DNA from: Penelope pileata
Taxonomy: Eukaryota; Chordata; Aves; Galliformes; Cracidae
Assembly: GCA_013396635.1 (NCBI GenBank)
Contig: WBMW01005746.1
Location: 283,258-347,257 of the forward strand
Reading direction: 5' to 3'
Length of the DNA: 64,000 nucleotides
Each line of letters opens with the position of its first letter. Within the stretch, counting starts at the first letter, position 1. This document shows positions 36,161 through 48,172 of the stretch, one piece after another. The notes under the pieces were generated by a model that saw only the letters and a list, made by a program, of their open reading frames with translations, made no database searches and was not told where the DNA came from. The translations under genes and the position numbers were made by a program.

Positions 36161-38445
36161 GGTCAAAGCAGCTAGTGGAATTCATTTGGTATCAGGCTTA
36201 TATGATATTTTGGTGAAAAGCTCAATCTGTGATTAAGTCATTGTCTTCTAGTCCAGCTTCAAGTTGTAGCAAGCTTTACTGCATCTTTTTGCCTCTTACC
36301 AAAGGCCTTTTCCTTTTCCTTTCATAAAGCACTCCCTCTGTTTGCTTGTGTAACTGTTATTCCTGTTACAGCCTTTTATTAAGGCATGGCAAATGGTGTC
36401 AAAACAGCATGGGCTTTGCAGCCACCTTAGCTTTCTGAACTTGCTGTTATGTTTTTCTCTACTTAATGACACTTCATTTCTTTTAATCTCCTCCTCTGCT
36501 TTCTTGGCTTGTTTTTTAGAATGTGTTTTCCAGCACCTCCTTATTATCACTATTATCCTTTTTGATATTTAATGTGCTGTTGTCAGGAATTGAGGAAGTG
36601 TTTCATCCAAAATCACTGCAGAACTTCCTTCCCATGCTGCTGCCAGAAGGGCTGCAGACTAGCTACTTAATTTGCCCTGGCAACATTTCAAAGGGAAGGT
36701 CAACCGGCCAGGTTATCCCCTGCGGGGCTTCTGTCTGTCTTCCTTTTAAATGCCGTTTTTCTTCTGTCTTGTTCCCCTTGCTGTCCATTGGGAGGAAAAC
36801 GGCTCCAGCTAAGCCGAATGGTGCAAATCTTCCCTTTAAGATGGAACTCTTACAATTTAGTGTGTGTCATAAATATAGTTTCAAAGTAGTTAGAACTCAT
36901 TATGTAGGGGCTATTGTTGTTTTGTTGTGGTGGTTTTTTTTTTTACATATTGTAAAAAGAAAATCTGGCAGAAAATGAGCATTATTAAATAGGGTCGGAA
37001 GAGCATGGAGGGGAAGTGGCAATGTTTGGCTTCAGAAATGAGGGAACAGACCACAGTGCAGAAAGGTGAGTGAAATAGATGTTCACAGAAAGATACTGGA
37101 TGTGAAAATTCAGTGGCTCAGGTATATTCTGATTATGTGGAAGCTATGCTGGATTTTATTTGTTACTGAGCTCTACTGCTGACGTAATTTGATATAATAT
37201 GAGCACACCTTCAGTGCAGTCAAGTTGGTCAAGTTTAATTGTGTGAGTTTAAATTGGCACCAAGTTGAGGGTGTAAAGGTGCATTGATCGTCTGCTTCCC
37301 CATAGGGAGAGAGCAGTTGTAATGGTTCCCAGCATTGCTGAGTTTTACTGAATTCTGAAGTACCATAAAAGTGATAAATAAAATAAAAAATCCCTGCTAA
37401 GAAACTTCTTTGGAGAAATAAATTGCATAATGAAGTTGTGTTTGTGGATGCGACTTGTTAAACATCATTGATGTATGGTTATGTGTTTGATAAATACTGA
37501 TCAACATTGTCCTCTTTCAAGGATACGGGCGTACACAGTGCACTTCACCTTTGCTTTCTTGACCTGGGAGCGGGTTATGGGATCATCAGGGAGAGCACGA
37601 ACATCCCAAATCCTTCAGGGTTAGACACTGAAAACTGAACAGCACACGTTCCAAAATGATAAATGACCCCATTTTGTTGAATTTGCTGCTGTCTTTGCTG
37701 TCTTTGACTCTTAAAAACAGCAGCAGTTTTGTCCTGGGAAGGCTGAAGCTAGTAGCTGGATAACACTCGTTTGGTCTTTGCTATTCCTTCTCACTGCTGC
37801 AGTCAGGGGGAGGGAAGAAGACCCTGGGCTAATAGTGGATCTATCCAAGGGCCACCAAACACGAACAATGCTACCAGGTGTGTTAGAGGAGCACTAAGAG
37901 GAGATTTGGTATGAACTGGAGTATCAATCTAGTGAGACTCTGCATTCCTAGGCTTCGTAGTAACATTATTATTTTCAGTCCTGAAACAAAAAGAATTTAT
38001 CCTCATGTAAGCAGGACTCAACCTGGAGCTGATTGCTCAGCCTGGACTATTAGCAAAGGAGGGGGAAGGACAGGCCTTCTGCCCTACGAAACGGGAAGAG
38101 GCAAACATGGTTTCTCTTTCTTATGAGAGATACTCTTCCTATATTTTACATTTCATTAAAAACCAATAATAACAACAAAACAAAATCCCTAAAAACAAGA
38201 AACAGCCTGAATCTAGGGCTGCATCTGTTTTTTTGTTGTTTGTTTGTAACTTGTAACAAAGGGGCAGTTGTTTTGCTTTAATGGTTAGCTTCATCACTGC
38301 AAGAAAAGTTGCAGAATTTCTTTATTAAACAGACTATATAAAATTCAAGGTATTTCTTTTTAAACTTAGTCATATCTCGTGTCTTTTAAGGAAAACAAAA
38401 ATTCAATGGTTTTTTTTCCATAATTGAAGTATTATTGAAATAATA

Positions 38446-38621
38446 CTGGAACAGGCTGCCCAGAGAGGTTGTGGAGTCTCTTTCCCTGGAGATATTCAAG
38501 ACCCGCCTGGACACCCACCTGTGTGACCTGCTGTAGGGAGCTGCTTGGGCAGGGGGTTGGACTCGATGGTCTTTAGAGGTCCCTTCCAACCCCTACAATT
38601 CTTTTATTCTCTGATTCTGTG
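38446..38621 (+). mobile_element. CR1 LINE 3' end fragment
   Basis: Sense CR1 3' terminus: 'tggaacaggctgcccagaga', 'ggttgtggagtctctttccc', 'ttcaagacccgcctggacac', 'ggttggactcgatggtcttt', 'aggtcccttccaacccctac', then the terminal repeat 'attctctgattctgtg'. It is one of the better preserved short copies in the window. Confidence 0.95.
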
Positions 38622-39170
38622 AAAAGATGAAGTATTTCATCAGAAATTCAGTTCTTGGGTCAGGTCAGTTTTGCTCAAACTTCTGACTGCATAACAGAGC
38701 AGGAGATGCATTAAATAACTTCTCTGCTGTGAATTCCTTTCTCCAGTATCGTTATGTACCAGGGCAGACGGCTGGCTCCTTACAGGTGGAAATGGCCAAA
38801 TCTGACCTCTAATGCTGTCACTCTCTCCTCTGCTAGATGTTTGCTGGCAGTCGATCCTTGGTTTCCTGCCTGTGGCAGCAGCCTTTCTTGCTGACTACAG
38901 TGATGGGTTTAGGTTTGTCTTGAGTGAGCGTAAATCAGGTTGACATGCTGTAAAGCTGAAATCAGATGTATGAGCTCTTTGCTGAGCAGAAGCTCGTCCA
39001 AAGAATGTCTGTGGTTTACTTGGTGTTTTCCCACTATGCTCAGAACACAGGAAATGGGAGTAAGAGCTTCTGAAGTGTGAGAACCTAGTTCTGTTCATCA
39101 TCCTATTTTAAAAGTCTCTTAGTTGTTTTTCTTTTGTTTTCTTTTTTACCTGCCATCTTTCTATTTTCAG

Positions 39171-39315
39171 GGGAAGGTGGGAGTGAATTTTGTTTGAACT
39201 CAGGCAGAAGGACTGTAGTACCTATTACTGGTCCTGAGGTTCCTCTATCAGTAAATTGTAACCTATCTGAAGGAGAAAAAGGAGATGAAAATGCCAAATC
39301 CAATTGCTCAGTCTG
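39171..39315 (+). other. Exon-like segment inside the IRS1 intron
   Basis: A long pyrimidine tract ending CTATTTTCAG (AG at 39169-39170) is followed by 145 bp that stay open in one frame. The segment ends at CTG|GTAGGA (GT at 39316-39317), with an in-frame TAG straddling the donor. The frame encodes a hydrophilic, non-repetitive peptide containing RRTVVPITGPEVPLSVNC. It could be a cryptic or alternative exon of IRS1 or of a non-coding RNA. No family is recognised. Confidence 0.25.
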
Positions 39316-40090
39316 GTAGGAAAGGACTTGATGAAACCAAATCACCAGTAATTCTCCATTTATGACATTTAGGAGAAAACCGAAATAGGCATTTTGGGGT
39401 ACAATGAAGAAAAGCTCATCTAGACTTATTAAATGTAGATTATAGCCTGTCAAGTTAAATAGCAATGTTGTAATTACCTTGTTTAGTTCTATTTTGAATT
39501 CCTTTTGTTAGTATTCAGACTGCAATTAACATACTAGAGCAACCTTTGTTTCTTCTTGCATTCCTTTACTCTTTCAAGGTCTGTGTGAGATTGGGAAAAT
39601 GGTACTGTATATTTGCATCTCTTTGAATATAAGTTATCTGAGCTAGTTTAGGTTTTGGTTGATGTTTTTAATCCATCCGAATGGAATACTTCCCGCATCT
39701 GTATGCATGTTAGTAATGCCAAGTAAAATGTAAACAGACTCTACTTGTGATCATGAGTATGGGGAATGCAGAAACTTGGATAAATTCAGCCTTTAAGGAG
39801 ATGTGTACCAATTCATTATAATTAGATGATGACTCATGCAGATGTCACCCAGACGAGCTGTAAATGAGTTCTTCATTACTATTTAGCATGTTTACCTTGT
39901 GTCAGATTTCTAAAGGCACTTAGTTACCTGGGCAGGCAATCCAAGCTCAGCTCAGATGCAGACTGGGACTTGGGAAGTTCTGCACGAGTCTTCTGGTGTA
40001 TTGTGTCTCTTTGATTTTGAACTTCTTTTCCTAGCCTTTTTTTTTTTTTCCCTGCTAGGTAGCTGGGTTCTTTATGTGCTAAATCACTCT

Positions 40091-40565
40091 TTAATCTACA
40101 CAGAGTAAGATGCACTGTATGATCCTAAAGTAAACAAAAACGCATTTGTTCCTTATTTGCCATTTCAAGTTAGATGCTGGTGGGTTAGGAACAGTTTTGG
40201 AGAGTACTTTTGGTTTAGCGAGGCTGATGCCAGAACTGGGAGATGATCCTCCTGCAGCAGTTGCACCCCCTGCACGTCCAGCTAACAGCGTAGTCTGGCC
40301 TTTGGGAGCTGCGTTTTGCCCCAGTGCATTCATCGTGGTGATGTGGATCTTTGACGAATGGATCGCAGAGCTTCAACAGGAGCCGTGCATTATCTTGTTT
40401 GTACGTGGGATGACACTTTGGAAGATCATTTCTATCGATGTTGTAGGGATAGGACACATTGTTGCCTTGTAATAATACATAGACTACATTGGTGACTGGA
40501 AAATCTTTTGCTCGAAGATCACTTGAGTTTTTGCTTTTGTTATATTTATTCTTTGGTTACCTTTT
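40091..40565 (-). pseudogene. Possible degenerate coding relic, parent unknown
   Basis: Two overlapping minus-strand registers look coding. In one, about 113 codons are open from about 40556 to 40218. In the other, a frame from about 40565 to 40091 is interrupted only by a TAG and a TGA, each one C-to-T change from a sense codon. The second register includes the natural-looking SKIHITTMNALGQNAAPKGQ and ISLAKPKVLSKTVPNPP. About 40 bp beyond its end on the minus strand is a run of 14 A (T run at 40037-40050), as expected after a retroposed mRNA. I could not name a parent gene or find target-site duplications. It may be a processed pseudogene or chance; two plausible registers means at least one of them is misleading. 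Confidence 0.3.
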
Positions 40566-43500
40566 TACAAGAGTTAAAGGATTATGAGGAGCGAGTAAGG
40601 GTTGCACTCGAGTGCATTTTAGCAATATATCTACTTCATGTATGAACATTCTGCTAACTTCAGGAAAGATACGTCATTAAATTGTCTAGACATTCTGCTT
40701 CTGAGAGTCTGCTTTAAGTGTGCCTCTCCTTCTCCAGCTCCCCCATAATGGAAATAAAACGCAGTACCAACTTATTTTTAGTTACTGGATTTAAGAATGG
40801 GACTTGTGCTGCAATAGGAACTCCAGTTGGTTGTGTTGTATCCAGCCTGGAGTAACAGATTGGAGCTGGAACTGTTGCCAGCTGGAACCTGTGTTACTGC
40901 TATCTGCGTGTGTGTTGTAACAGATGTTGAACAGAGACTGCTTGTCAAAGGTACATTGTAGTAACTTTTAAAGATGCTTGTTTGCTTCAGTACATTTGTC
41001 TTGCGTCACTAATTTTTTCCATAAAGTCAACCACAAACTGCATTATTGGGAACTCCAGCTAAAGCTTGTGGTCAATAGGAAATAGATTAAACACAGGTTT
41101 TCCCATTTTCATGCGTGCCAACAGTGATGTCAGTGGTTTTAATGATCCTTACCTCAGCTCACTGCAGTCCTAGTGCTCTCCATTAAAGCACTTCCCTTCC
41201 ACACTGTTTTTTTGTGTTGTTAAGGAACTGCTGATGGCTGTTGATTAGAAACAATGGGGTATCCAGCTGATAGACCTTATAAGGTGCTTCCGCCTTGGAA
41301 CATACTGTAATAATTCACTGAAGAGAGAGAAGGTTGTTATGCCAAAAAATTAAGAAATATTTTTCTACCAAAGAACATTTGTACACTAAAATTGAGGATG
41401 GGGCTTTTTGCTGGAAGTTATGTGCAATCAGGAATTCTCTGGACCAGAGCCTTCCAGGTTGGCTGCTTCCAGTGGCCTTGGAGCAGCAGCTCGCTCCCAG
41501 AAGGGCTGCTTCCAGGGCAGCCCTGTGCAGGAGGGCAGAGCCGGCACCGCTGTCCTGTCAGCAGAAAGAAGGAAACTTCTCTTTGCCTGTGTAGCTTGTT
41601 GTTTTGAATTTGTAGAAAATGTAAAGCAGCTTTTAAACGTGTGCGTTACCACCCCAGTAACTCAAGCTCGGGGTTGTTTTATTACGTTCAGGTTCTAAAG
41701 GGTGGTGGGTTTTTTTGGTTAGACTGAAATAATAGTATTTAATGAATTTCTAAATCTTGGTGAGCAATAGGAATTTTTAAAAATAGCTTCTAAAAAGTGC
41801 TCTTTAATGATGCTAGTTCCAAGGTCACTGAGGTTTGTGGACTGGAATATCATTACTGTCTGTAAAATGACTGATAGGGGACTGAGCTGTGGTCTGGTAA
41901 CATTTACTTCTTCCTGCTTGACAAGTAGTTTTCCATATTGTACTGTTGAGCATACCAGAGGAGCAATAACAAGCTTGGAATCAGGGCCCGTGCCCTGCCT
42001 CCTGCCATACCTGCAGCTGAAGTTGGTGTGAAGCACAGCCCAGTCCGTTCACACCCTGTGTGACTCTCTGCATCCAGAGTCTCAACCTCAGATATTTCAT
42101 CCTGCTGTGGGCTTTTTGACTCATTTGATGCATGCTCAGGACTTCAATATTCGAGTGTCTGGGTTGCTGTAACTGTGATTTTCCTCAGTACTATTTTCTT
42201 AGTGAATTCCTCCGGGAAATGTTTTCTCTTTCAGAGAGACTTATTACTCTTTCTTCCTTTACTCTTCTGAATCCAGGAGTGAGTGCCTGCTAACAGTAGT
42301 TGCAGTGTGTTCTTGACTGCATTGGTTGAATGGGTGACGAATTGGATTAGACAAATCATTTTGTTCTCTAGATCATATATTTCAGTTGAGATGACCTGAA
42401 TGCAAGTTTAGAGGTGTGATATTTAGTCCTGACAATGCAAATTGTTGTTTATATGTTTAAAATCTCTTAACACAATAAGCTCCAGAGATGTAGGGCACTT
42501 GTTTCCTTCGTCTTGCCCTGCCCATGCAGAGTCGCTGATGCTGGTGGCCCTGCTGCTGCTCACCGAGCTCCTCCTGCAGCCCTGCTGGGCCCAGGCTGGG
42601 TGTGAAACGTGCACTTTCACGCACACATCACACTTTAATTTAAGCCATTTCTTCTTTGTCGTCAGTCTTTATTAATACAGTATGGCATTACTGGCTAATT
42701 TCAGGTCAAGCACAGTTGAAAGCTGCAAAGCTGTGTATAGATATTCTGGTAGGAACATTCCAGGAGATTGCAATGTGAGTGCAGAAGAAAGTTGAAAGTA
42801 AATAAGAGATCTGTGAGATAATTCTCTGGGGAATTTTCACAGCATACCACACATCACTTGCAAGGATAGGCTTTCCTTTCACTTGAAGGACCACACAAAG
42901 TAAATTCTGTTTCTTGGGCAATTAAAGAATATAGGACAGGAGGTCTTTTCAGTTTTATGCTTCAACGTGTGTATGGGAAGTCTTTATTTATACTGAGGAA
43001 AATACACTATTTACCTATCTTTTCAGGAGCATAGTTAATATTTAATATAGAAATAGACACACTTTTATGTAAAATCTAGTCTTGCTTCATCAGTTTTTGT
43101 GTGAAACTCCAAAGTGTAAATGATGGTAGCCCTCTAACCCCAGCGAGAACAAAACCAGTATTCATTTCATGGTGTGTTGTTCAGGCCCCAGTGGGTGTGG
43201 CTACGTACCACTGCAGTGCGAAGAGAGAAGCTCTGGGGTTGTGCACGCTGTGGCCTTGGGCTGGGCCGTGGCTGCCTGCAGGTGGGCCCTGTGTGGGCCT
43301 GCAGCCTGCCGGGTCTAGGGCAGCTGGAGCACTCCTGCAGCTTAGGGCCGTGGCCACTGCCCTGGGGAGCCTGTTCTAGGGCCCAGTCACCCTCCAAGGA
43401 ATGGACTTCAATAGGATTTTCCAGGTACCATTGTTTTGTAACTTGTGTGTCAGTGGTAAATGGTGGTACTGCACCCCCGCTGCTCTGTACCTCAGTCATC

Positions 43501-43938
43501 CTTCTCAAGCAAAGCATGGCATTTGCAGGTGGCCAGGAAGCCCTGCAAGGAGGCCTGAATCCTCCAAGTGTTGTAAAGTTGCCAGCAGCAGGCTGGTTGT
43601 TGGAGCTTTTCTTTCTTTTGTCACAGAAGCCTGTCTGAGTTAATCAGTATAGACACTTAAATTGTTTCTGCTTAGGTGAATCTCTTGCAAGTTCTAACTG
43701 TATTTCTGACTGCTTGGAGTTTTATTGCCAACACCTGTTTTAAAATACTTCTGGGATTCAGATGCTTCAGTACAGTTCAAATGCATATGCTGTAATTTTT
43801 CAAAGTGTGGACATTGTCAGTTTGAATGATAACTCTTTAAAAGAAGAAAAAAGTGGAGGGTGTTGAGGGAGGTATGATAATTACAGCAAAATTTTTACAG
43901 TGCTCATGATGCTAATTTTCTTTCTCTTTCCTTTTCAG

Positions 43939-45000
43939 AATGATGACCTATACAACCTCAGCAAATCCTTCTTTTAACTCGTGGGTATCAAGACTCTAAA
44001 TATTTCATGTTACCACAACTAGGACCTCACCTTCTTCTCCTCTTCCTCTGTAAATGGGTACGATGCATCCAGTTCAGTTTGTTTACTTTACACAAACCTC
44101 AGGAGTTAGTTGACTGAGCTGCACATCCTGTGTTGTGCCAAGCAGAAGCACTGTGACACCTGGACAATGAGTCTCTCTTACTTCATCCTCTACCATAAGG
44201 ACTTAGCTGGCCACAATGAACTGATGTGCCCTCCACTATGACGTGGTGAGAATGGGTATTTTACTAGCACATTTACACAACTTCATTTGCTGCTGAAACC
44301 CTGTATGACAAATCATCATTGTAAATTATTGCATACAAAACTTAATGTTGGTTGAAGAGTATTAAATATTTAACATAGGTTTTGATTTATACATGTACTT
44401 TTTTAATTAAAATGTAACTTTTCCTACAGCACATCTTTTTTGATGTGGAACTGAGGTATACTATATTCTGTTGTAAACAGAGTGGGAAACCTGCTTAAAA
44501 CAAGGCTTCTAAGAATAGAGTAGGGTACTATTCTTGTTTTAAGATTGTAATTCAGAAAATAATATAATACGAGTCATTGGTCCCCGGGCCTTGATTGTAC
44601 AGTCATATTTACTGATGCTATCAGTTGTAAGATAACCCTGATGTTGAGCTGAGTTCTTTCCAAAAGAAAAGTAATTTTGTACTCCTTGTAAAATAATAAT
44701 CTGTATTAACTGCAATGAAGACAAATTTTGCTGTACATGCTATTTACAAGTGTCAACTTCATCAGTTGCACAGGAACTGACAAAAAATCAGAAAAAAAAG
44801 AAATCAAAGTCTTCCATTGTATATATTGTAAAGAATAGGGGGAAAAAAAAAACAACAACCAACAGAAAACCACAAAACAAAATGAAAACAAAAAAGGGTG
44901 AACTTTTCAAATTAACTCTTTCCCTGGAATGAAAATGTGGGTGTTTGTAAATTCTGGAAATCTCTTTCTATACGTAATAAACTAGATACTGTTTTATCTG
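43939..45000 (+). other. IRS1: IRS1 exon 2, untranslated (proximal 3'UTR)
   Basis: This exon begins right after the acceptor at 43937-43938. It runs with strong resemblance to the mammalian IRS1 3'UTR as I remember it: 'aatgatgacctatacaacct' at the start, then 'ctctaaatatttcatgttac', 'ggtacgatgcatccagttca', 'aaggacttagctggccacaa', 'gtattaaatatttaacatag' and 'gtgggaaacctgcttaaaac'. No reading frame is expected or needed. The unusual conservation suggests regulation at the RNA level. A usable polyadenylation signal lies at 44976-44981. The minus-strand and + strand small open frames here are fortuitous. Confidence 0.88.
44807..44898. repeat. A-rich stretch in the IRS1 3'UTR
   Basis: Several A-rich and CAAAA-type runs within about 90 bases. 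They are a possible internal priming site for oligo-dT, so cDNA ends mapped here should be treated with care. Confidence 0.75.
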
Positions 45001-45025
45001 CTGTAGTTTGTTTGTTTGTTTTTCT
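44976..45025 (+). terminator. IRS1: Proximal IRS1 polyadenylation site
   Basis: A canonical AATAAA (44976-44981) is followed about 25-45 nt later by a GT-rich element made of TTTG repeats (about 45004-45024). This is the normal arrangement of hexamer, cleavage site and downstream element. Cleavage would be expected near 44995-45003. Confidence 0.65.
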
Positions 45026-48000
45026 TGATAAGCTGTCTCAAATCTCTCAGATTGTCCCACTGGCTTTCTTTGATGTTGCCACTGTGTCATTAGGAATGGC
45101 TGTGGATCACCACAATTTAAGAATAGAGTAAGTCAAGTGTAATTAGGTGTAATAGGGAGTATGTTTCCCTGAATATTTCACTAAAGCTCTTGTTTCGTTT
45201 TTCTGGTGAATCTTCGGGATACAGTCCTCCTTCCTCTTAAGTCAATGGGAGAATTCACAGCAAGTTAAATAACTGGAAACAAGACTTCAGCATAACATTT
45301 AAAAAGAAAGGCCTGGATGATTGCCTGGAAGTCGATGCAAGAGGAAGAACAGGAAGAATTCTTCTGTGACTCTCTCCTGTGCTTTACTCTGGCTGTATGC
45401 ATATGAAATTACTTTGTGTGTAGCATTTGCAGAGCCTTAATTCTTTTTGAGACTGGAGAAATACTGAGATGCTGGATCTCAAAGCAAAATATTGTTGACA
45501 TGGAAACATTTCAGGTCCCTGTTGGTTGTCCCTCTTGCCTTCTGCATAGTAACTCTTTGGAATCTGGGCGCATTTGACAGAATTCTAGTAAGCAAGGAAA
45601 GGCAGGCACTCAAAGCACCAGCCCTCCATGGAGGATGGCTGTCAAACCCTCAAAGAAGTTTTTTTTTTTTTATCCTGAGATGTTTATGATGTCTGGGGCT
45701 AGGCTGAGGTTAACACAATGTCCTCTTCTGACTGCAGTGTAGATGAAGGGAACATTGCACAGTTGTTCTCCACCTGGCCTTTTGCTTGGAGGCTTGCCAT
45801 TCCTCTAGATCTACTGGTATCACTGCACATAGTCACTTTTTGACCATACCAAGTCAAAATACTATGTTGAAAGTTTTTTTAAGATTAAAAATGTTTCAGT
45901 CATTATAGATTATTGACACTTGGGTACTGATGCTGGCAGACTTGAGGGCGTTGCTGCATACTGAGGCTGCTGCCTGAGATGGGCCTGTGACTACCAAGGG
46001 TGCTGCCTTTGGAAATCTTGGCCTTTGCTGACAGAAGAGTCTCCACCAAAAGAGGCTGATTATGAGCAGTAGAAGACATGAGGCATCACTCCTCCTGTGT
46101 ATAGGAAGGGGCAGGTTGACCACAGGAGCTTGTCCATTGCTCTTGAAGAGCATTTGTATGTATTTTCCTAAAGAACCAATAGTATGTAAGAAGGAAGCAC
46201 TTGCTTCAAAAAGTAAACCAGTTTGTTTAGTTGCGGTGTCAATCTGCACATGTTCAGAAGTAAAAAAGCCAAACCAAACCAAAACAGAAAAAAACAATAA
46301 AACCAAATCAGCCTCCTCAAAACCTTTCCTACAGCTTTTTCCAGCTTAACAGTTTAACATACATGCTGACAGTGTTGATAGCCCGTATTGAAGTGCCTGG
46401 GATAAAACAGTGTTTTATGGCCACTGTGCTATGCATTATTTCGGATAATTTGCATGTTCTAGCAGTAACTAAAATGTTTGTAGGTACTGGAAGCTACTGT
46501 TAAATGTTAAGAGGCATTGGTGAGCACTTGTAATCCAAGGAGAACTATTTTGAAATGATACATCTATGAGCACATTTTGTTTATAAGGTGTGAATTTTGA
46601 AAAATTGTAGAAATTGGCAGTGGTGTTTATATTGGTTGGAAAGAATGTAATGGTGGGGAAGGGGAAAGTAGTGCTGCTCTGGTGGGCTGATCTGTCCATT
46701 CATGTCATTAGTACATACAGCCAAAAAGCAACTTATTAATGATGTTAACATGCATTGAGTTTGTGTTAGTAGTTATTTTTCCAGAGTAAAATCAAACTTA
46801 CTTGTTAGGCAAATATGTTTTGAGAATACTTCTCAAGCAAAATTAATCTGTAACTAAACAATCCTCTTGATGCTTTTTTTCTTTTTGCATACAGATTCTT
46901 ACAAATTCCACACTTTAATAAATAGACTGTTATTAAGCAAACCCTTTTAAATTAAAGCATAATTTCCTCAATGATACGGTGCTATACTATCTTATCCTTC
47001 TATGTATTCTGTTTTTGTGTCTGCAACAAAGGAGATGATCATTTCCTTAAGTTTGAAAATGAACAATTGGTATCAGTCCTGCACCAGATAGTAAAGCTCA
47101 GATGCTCAGGTTTTTTTTTTCTTTGACTTTTTTTCAAAAAAGAACGTTGCTGGTTATTATTTGTGTTTCTTTTTGCCTCCATCAGTGGGACGGTTTCAGT
47201 TTTCAAAAGGAAATGTGCTGAATGCATTTATTATTGCTACTGGTTGAAAATGAATGAAGTTGTAAAAATGGTTTGAAGCAGTTTCCAGGAGTACTAGCAA
47301 GGCTTACACACTCTTCTTCCCCCTCAAGAATTGCTATATTGAAGCTCAGTTTGATGCTGAGTTGACGTGTGTTGTGGAGCTCTAAACAAGTTTTTGTCCT
47401 TCTAGCTTTTGATATTAATGTCTTCGATTAGCATTTAAATGTCATATGTCTTCTATAACGTGTTAAATTTCTTCAGCAGAAGTACAGGTTCAGAAAGGGA
47501 AAAGAGAACTCACACCACATTTATAGGTATATTCTAGTGCTGTAGACTTACTTTCTGTATATTTAAGAACTAAGCATCCGTGTCCGTCTTGCTACCAGCT
47601 GACTTTTAGCTGAAGCTATTATTCATGACCTCTATTACATTGAAGGGCTGTGTAATGAGTAGTATGTGCTTAAATGGGTCCTATCAACTCAATGTGTGCT
47701 GTATTTTAGGTACATAACTACTGTACAATAACAGAGATTAATGTCGCGGTATGAACAGCTTTCATGTTTGCTTTTGAAATGATTAGCTGAAGCTGGCGCT
47801 TGGTAGGAGCTTAAGTGCAGCGAGTCAACTGTTGATTGAGTCAGTCTGGATAGATGTTTGACTGCTTTGTTCTGCAGCTTAATTCACCTAAGCTAGTTTA
47901 CTTTAAAGAAGTGAAAATGACCAATCAAGTGAAAATGACCCACACACTCTGGAAGTGAGAGAGAATCATTTGTCCATCTCTTGTGTGACCTCCTGCCCAT

Positions 48001-48172
48001 CTTTGGGTACAGTCTGTGTTTTTAGCCTGCAAGCCTTGAGACTAGTTCTCTAGTATAAAGTGGCAGTATTCACACTTGTCCAGTTCACCTTGTATTTATC
48101 TGCTTATTAGTAATTTAATTTGGTTGTGACTTTGAAGATACCATAAATAAACTGGGTTTGAATCTACTGGAT
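45001..48172 (+). other. IRS1: Possible extended IRS1 3'UTR
   Basis: Mammalian IRS1 transcripts have a 3'UTR of about 5 kb. A comparable bird UTR would run to about 48-49 kb. This stretch is AT-rich, complex in sequence, free of recognisable transposons and lacks coding frames, all consistent with a long UTR. Further AATAAA hexamers occur at 46917-46922 and 48146-48151. The end is inferred, not seen. Confidence 0.45.
48146..48172 (+). terminator. IRS1: Candidate distal polyadenylation signal
   Basis: AATAAA at 48146-48151, followed by a G/T-containing stretch. It is chosen as the distal end because of its distance from the exon start, and is much less certain than the proximal site. Confidence 0.3.

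Larger units (their letters stand above)
31126..38445. other. Intron segment, mostly unique AT-rich DNA
   Basis: No gene is recognised. It contains a POU-type palindrome at 34962-34973, a TA-rich microsatellite at about 36.1 kb and an A-rich stretch at about 38.16-38.21 kb. The 33.9-34.2 kb portion is AT-rich and complex in a way typical of, but not diagnostic for, conserved non-coding DNA. Confidence 0.55.
238..43938 (+). other. IRS1: IRS1 intron 1 (3'UTR intron, about 43.7 kb)
   Basis: The intron runs from the GTGAGC donor at 238 to a pyrimidine-rich acceptor ending TTTCTCTTTCCTTTTCAG at 43938. It separates the stop-codon exon from the untranslated exon. Its first 100 bases continue the GC-rich end of exon 1. 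The rest is mostly AT-rich unique sequence broken by short GC-rich patches and CR1 fragments. Introns this long next to a metabolic signalling gene often carry enhancers, but that is an inference here. Confidence 0.8.
38622..43938. other. IRS1: Last part of IRS1 intron
   Basis: Besides an exon-like segment at 39171-39315 and a coding-like minus-strand relic at about 40.09-40.57 kb, this holds unique AT-rich DNA with GC-rich patches near 41.45-41.55, 42.5-42.6 and 43.2-43.4 kb. It ends in the acceptor of the untranslated IRS1 exon. Confidence 0.55.

Noticed and set aside
36523..36978. 151-codon + strand frame with hydrophobic start
   Set aside because: No splice sites or family. The hydrophobicity comes from T-rich DNA.
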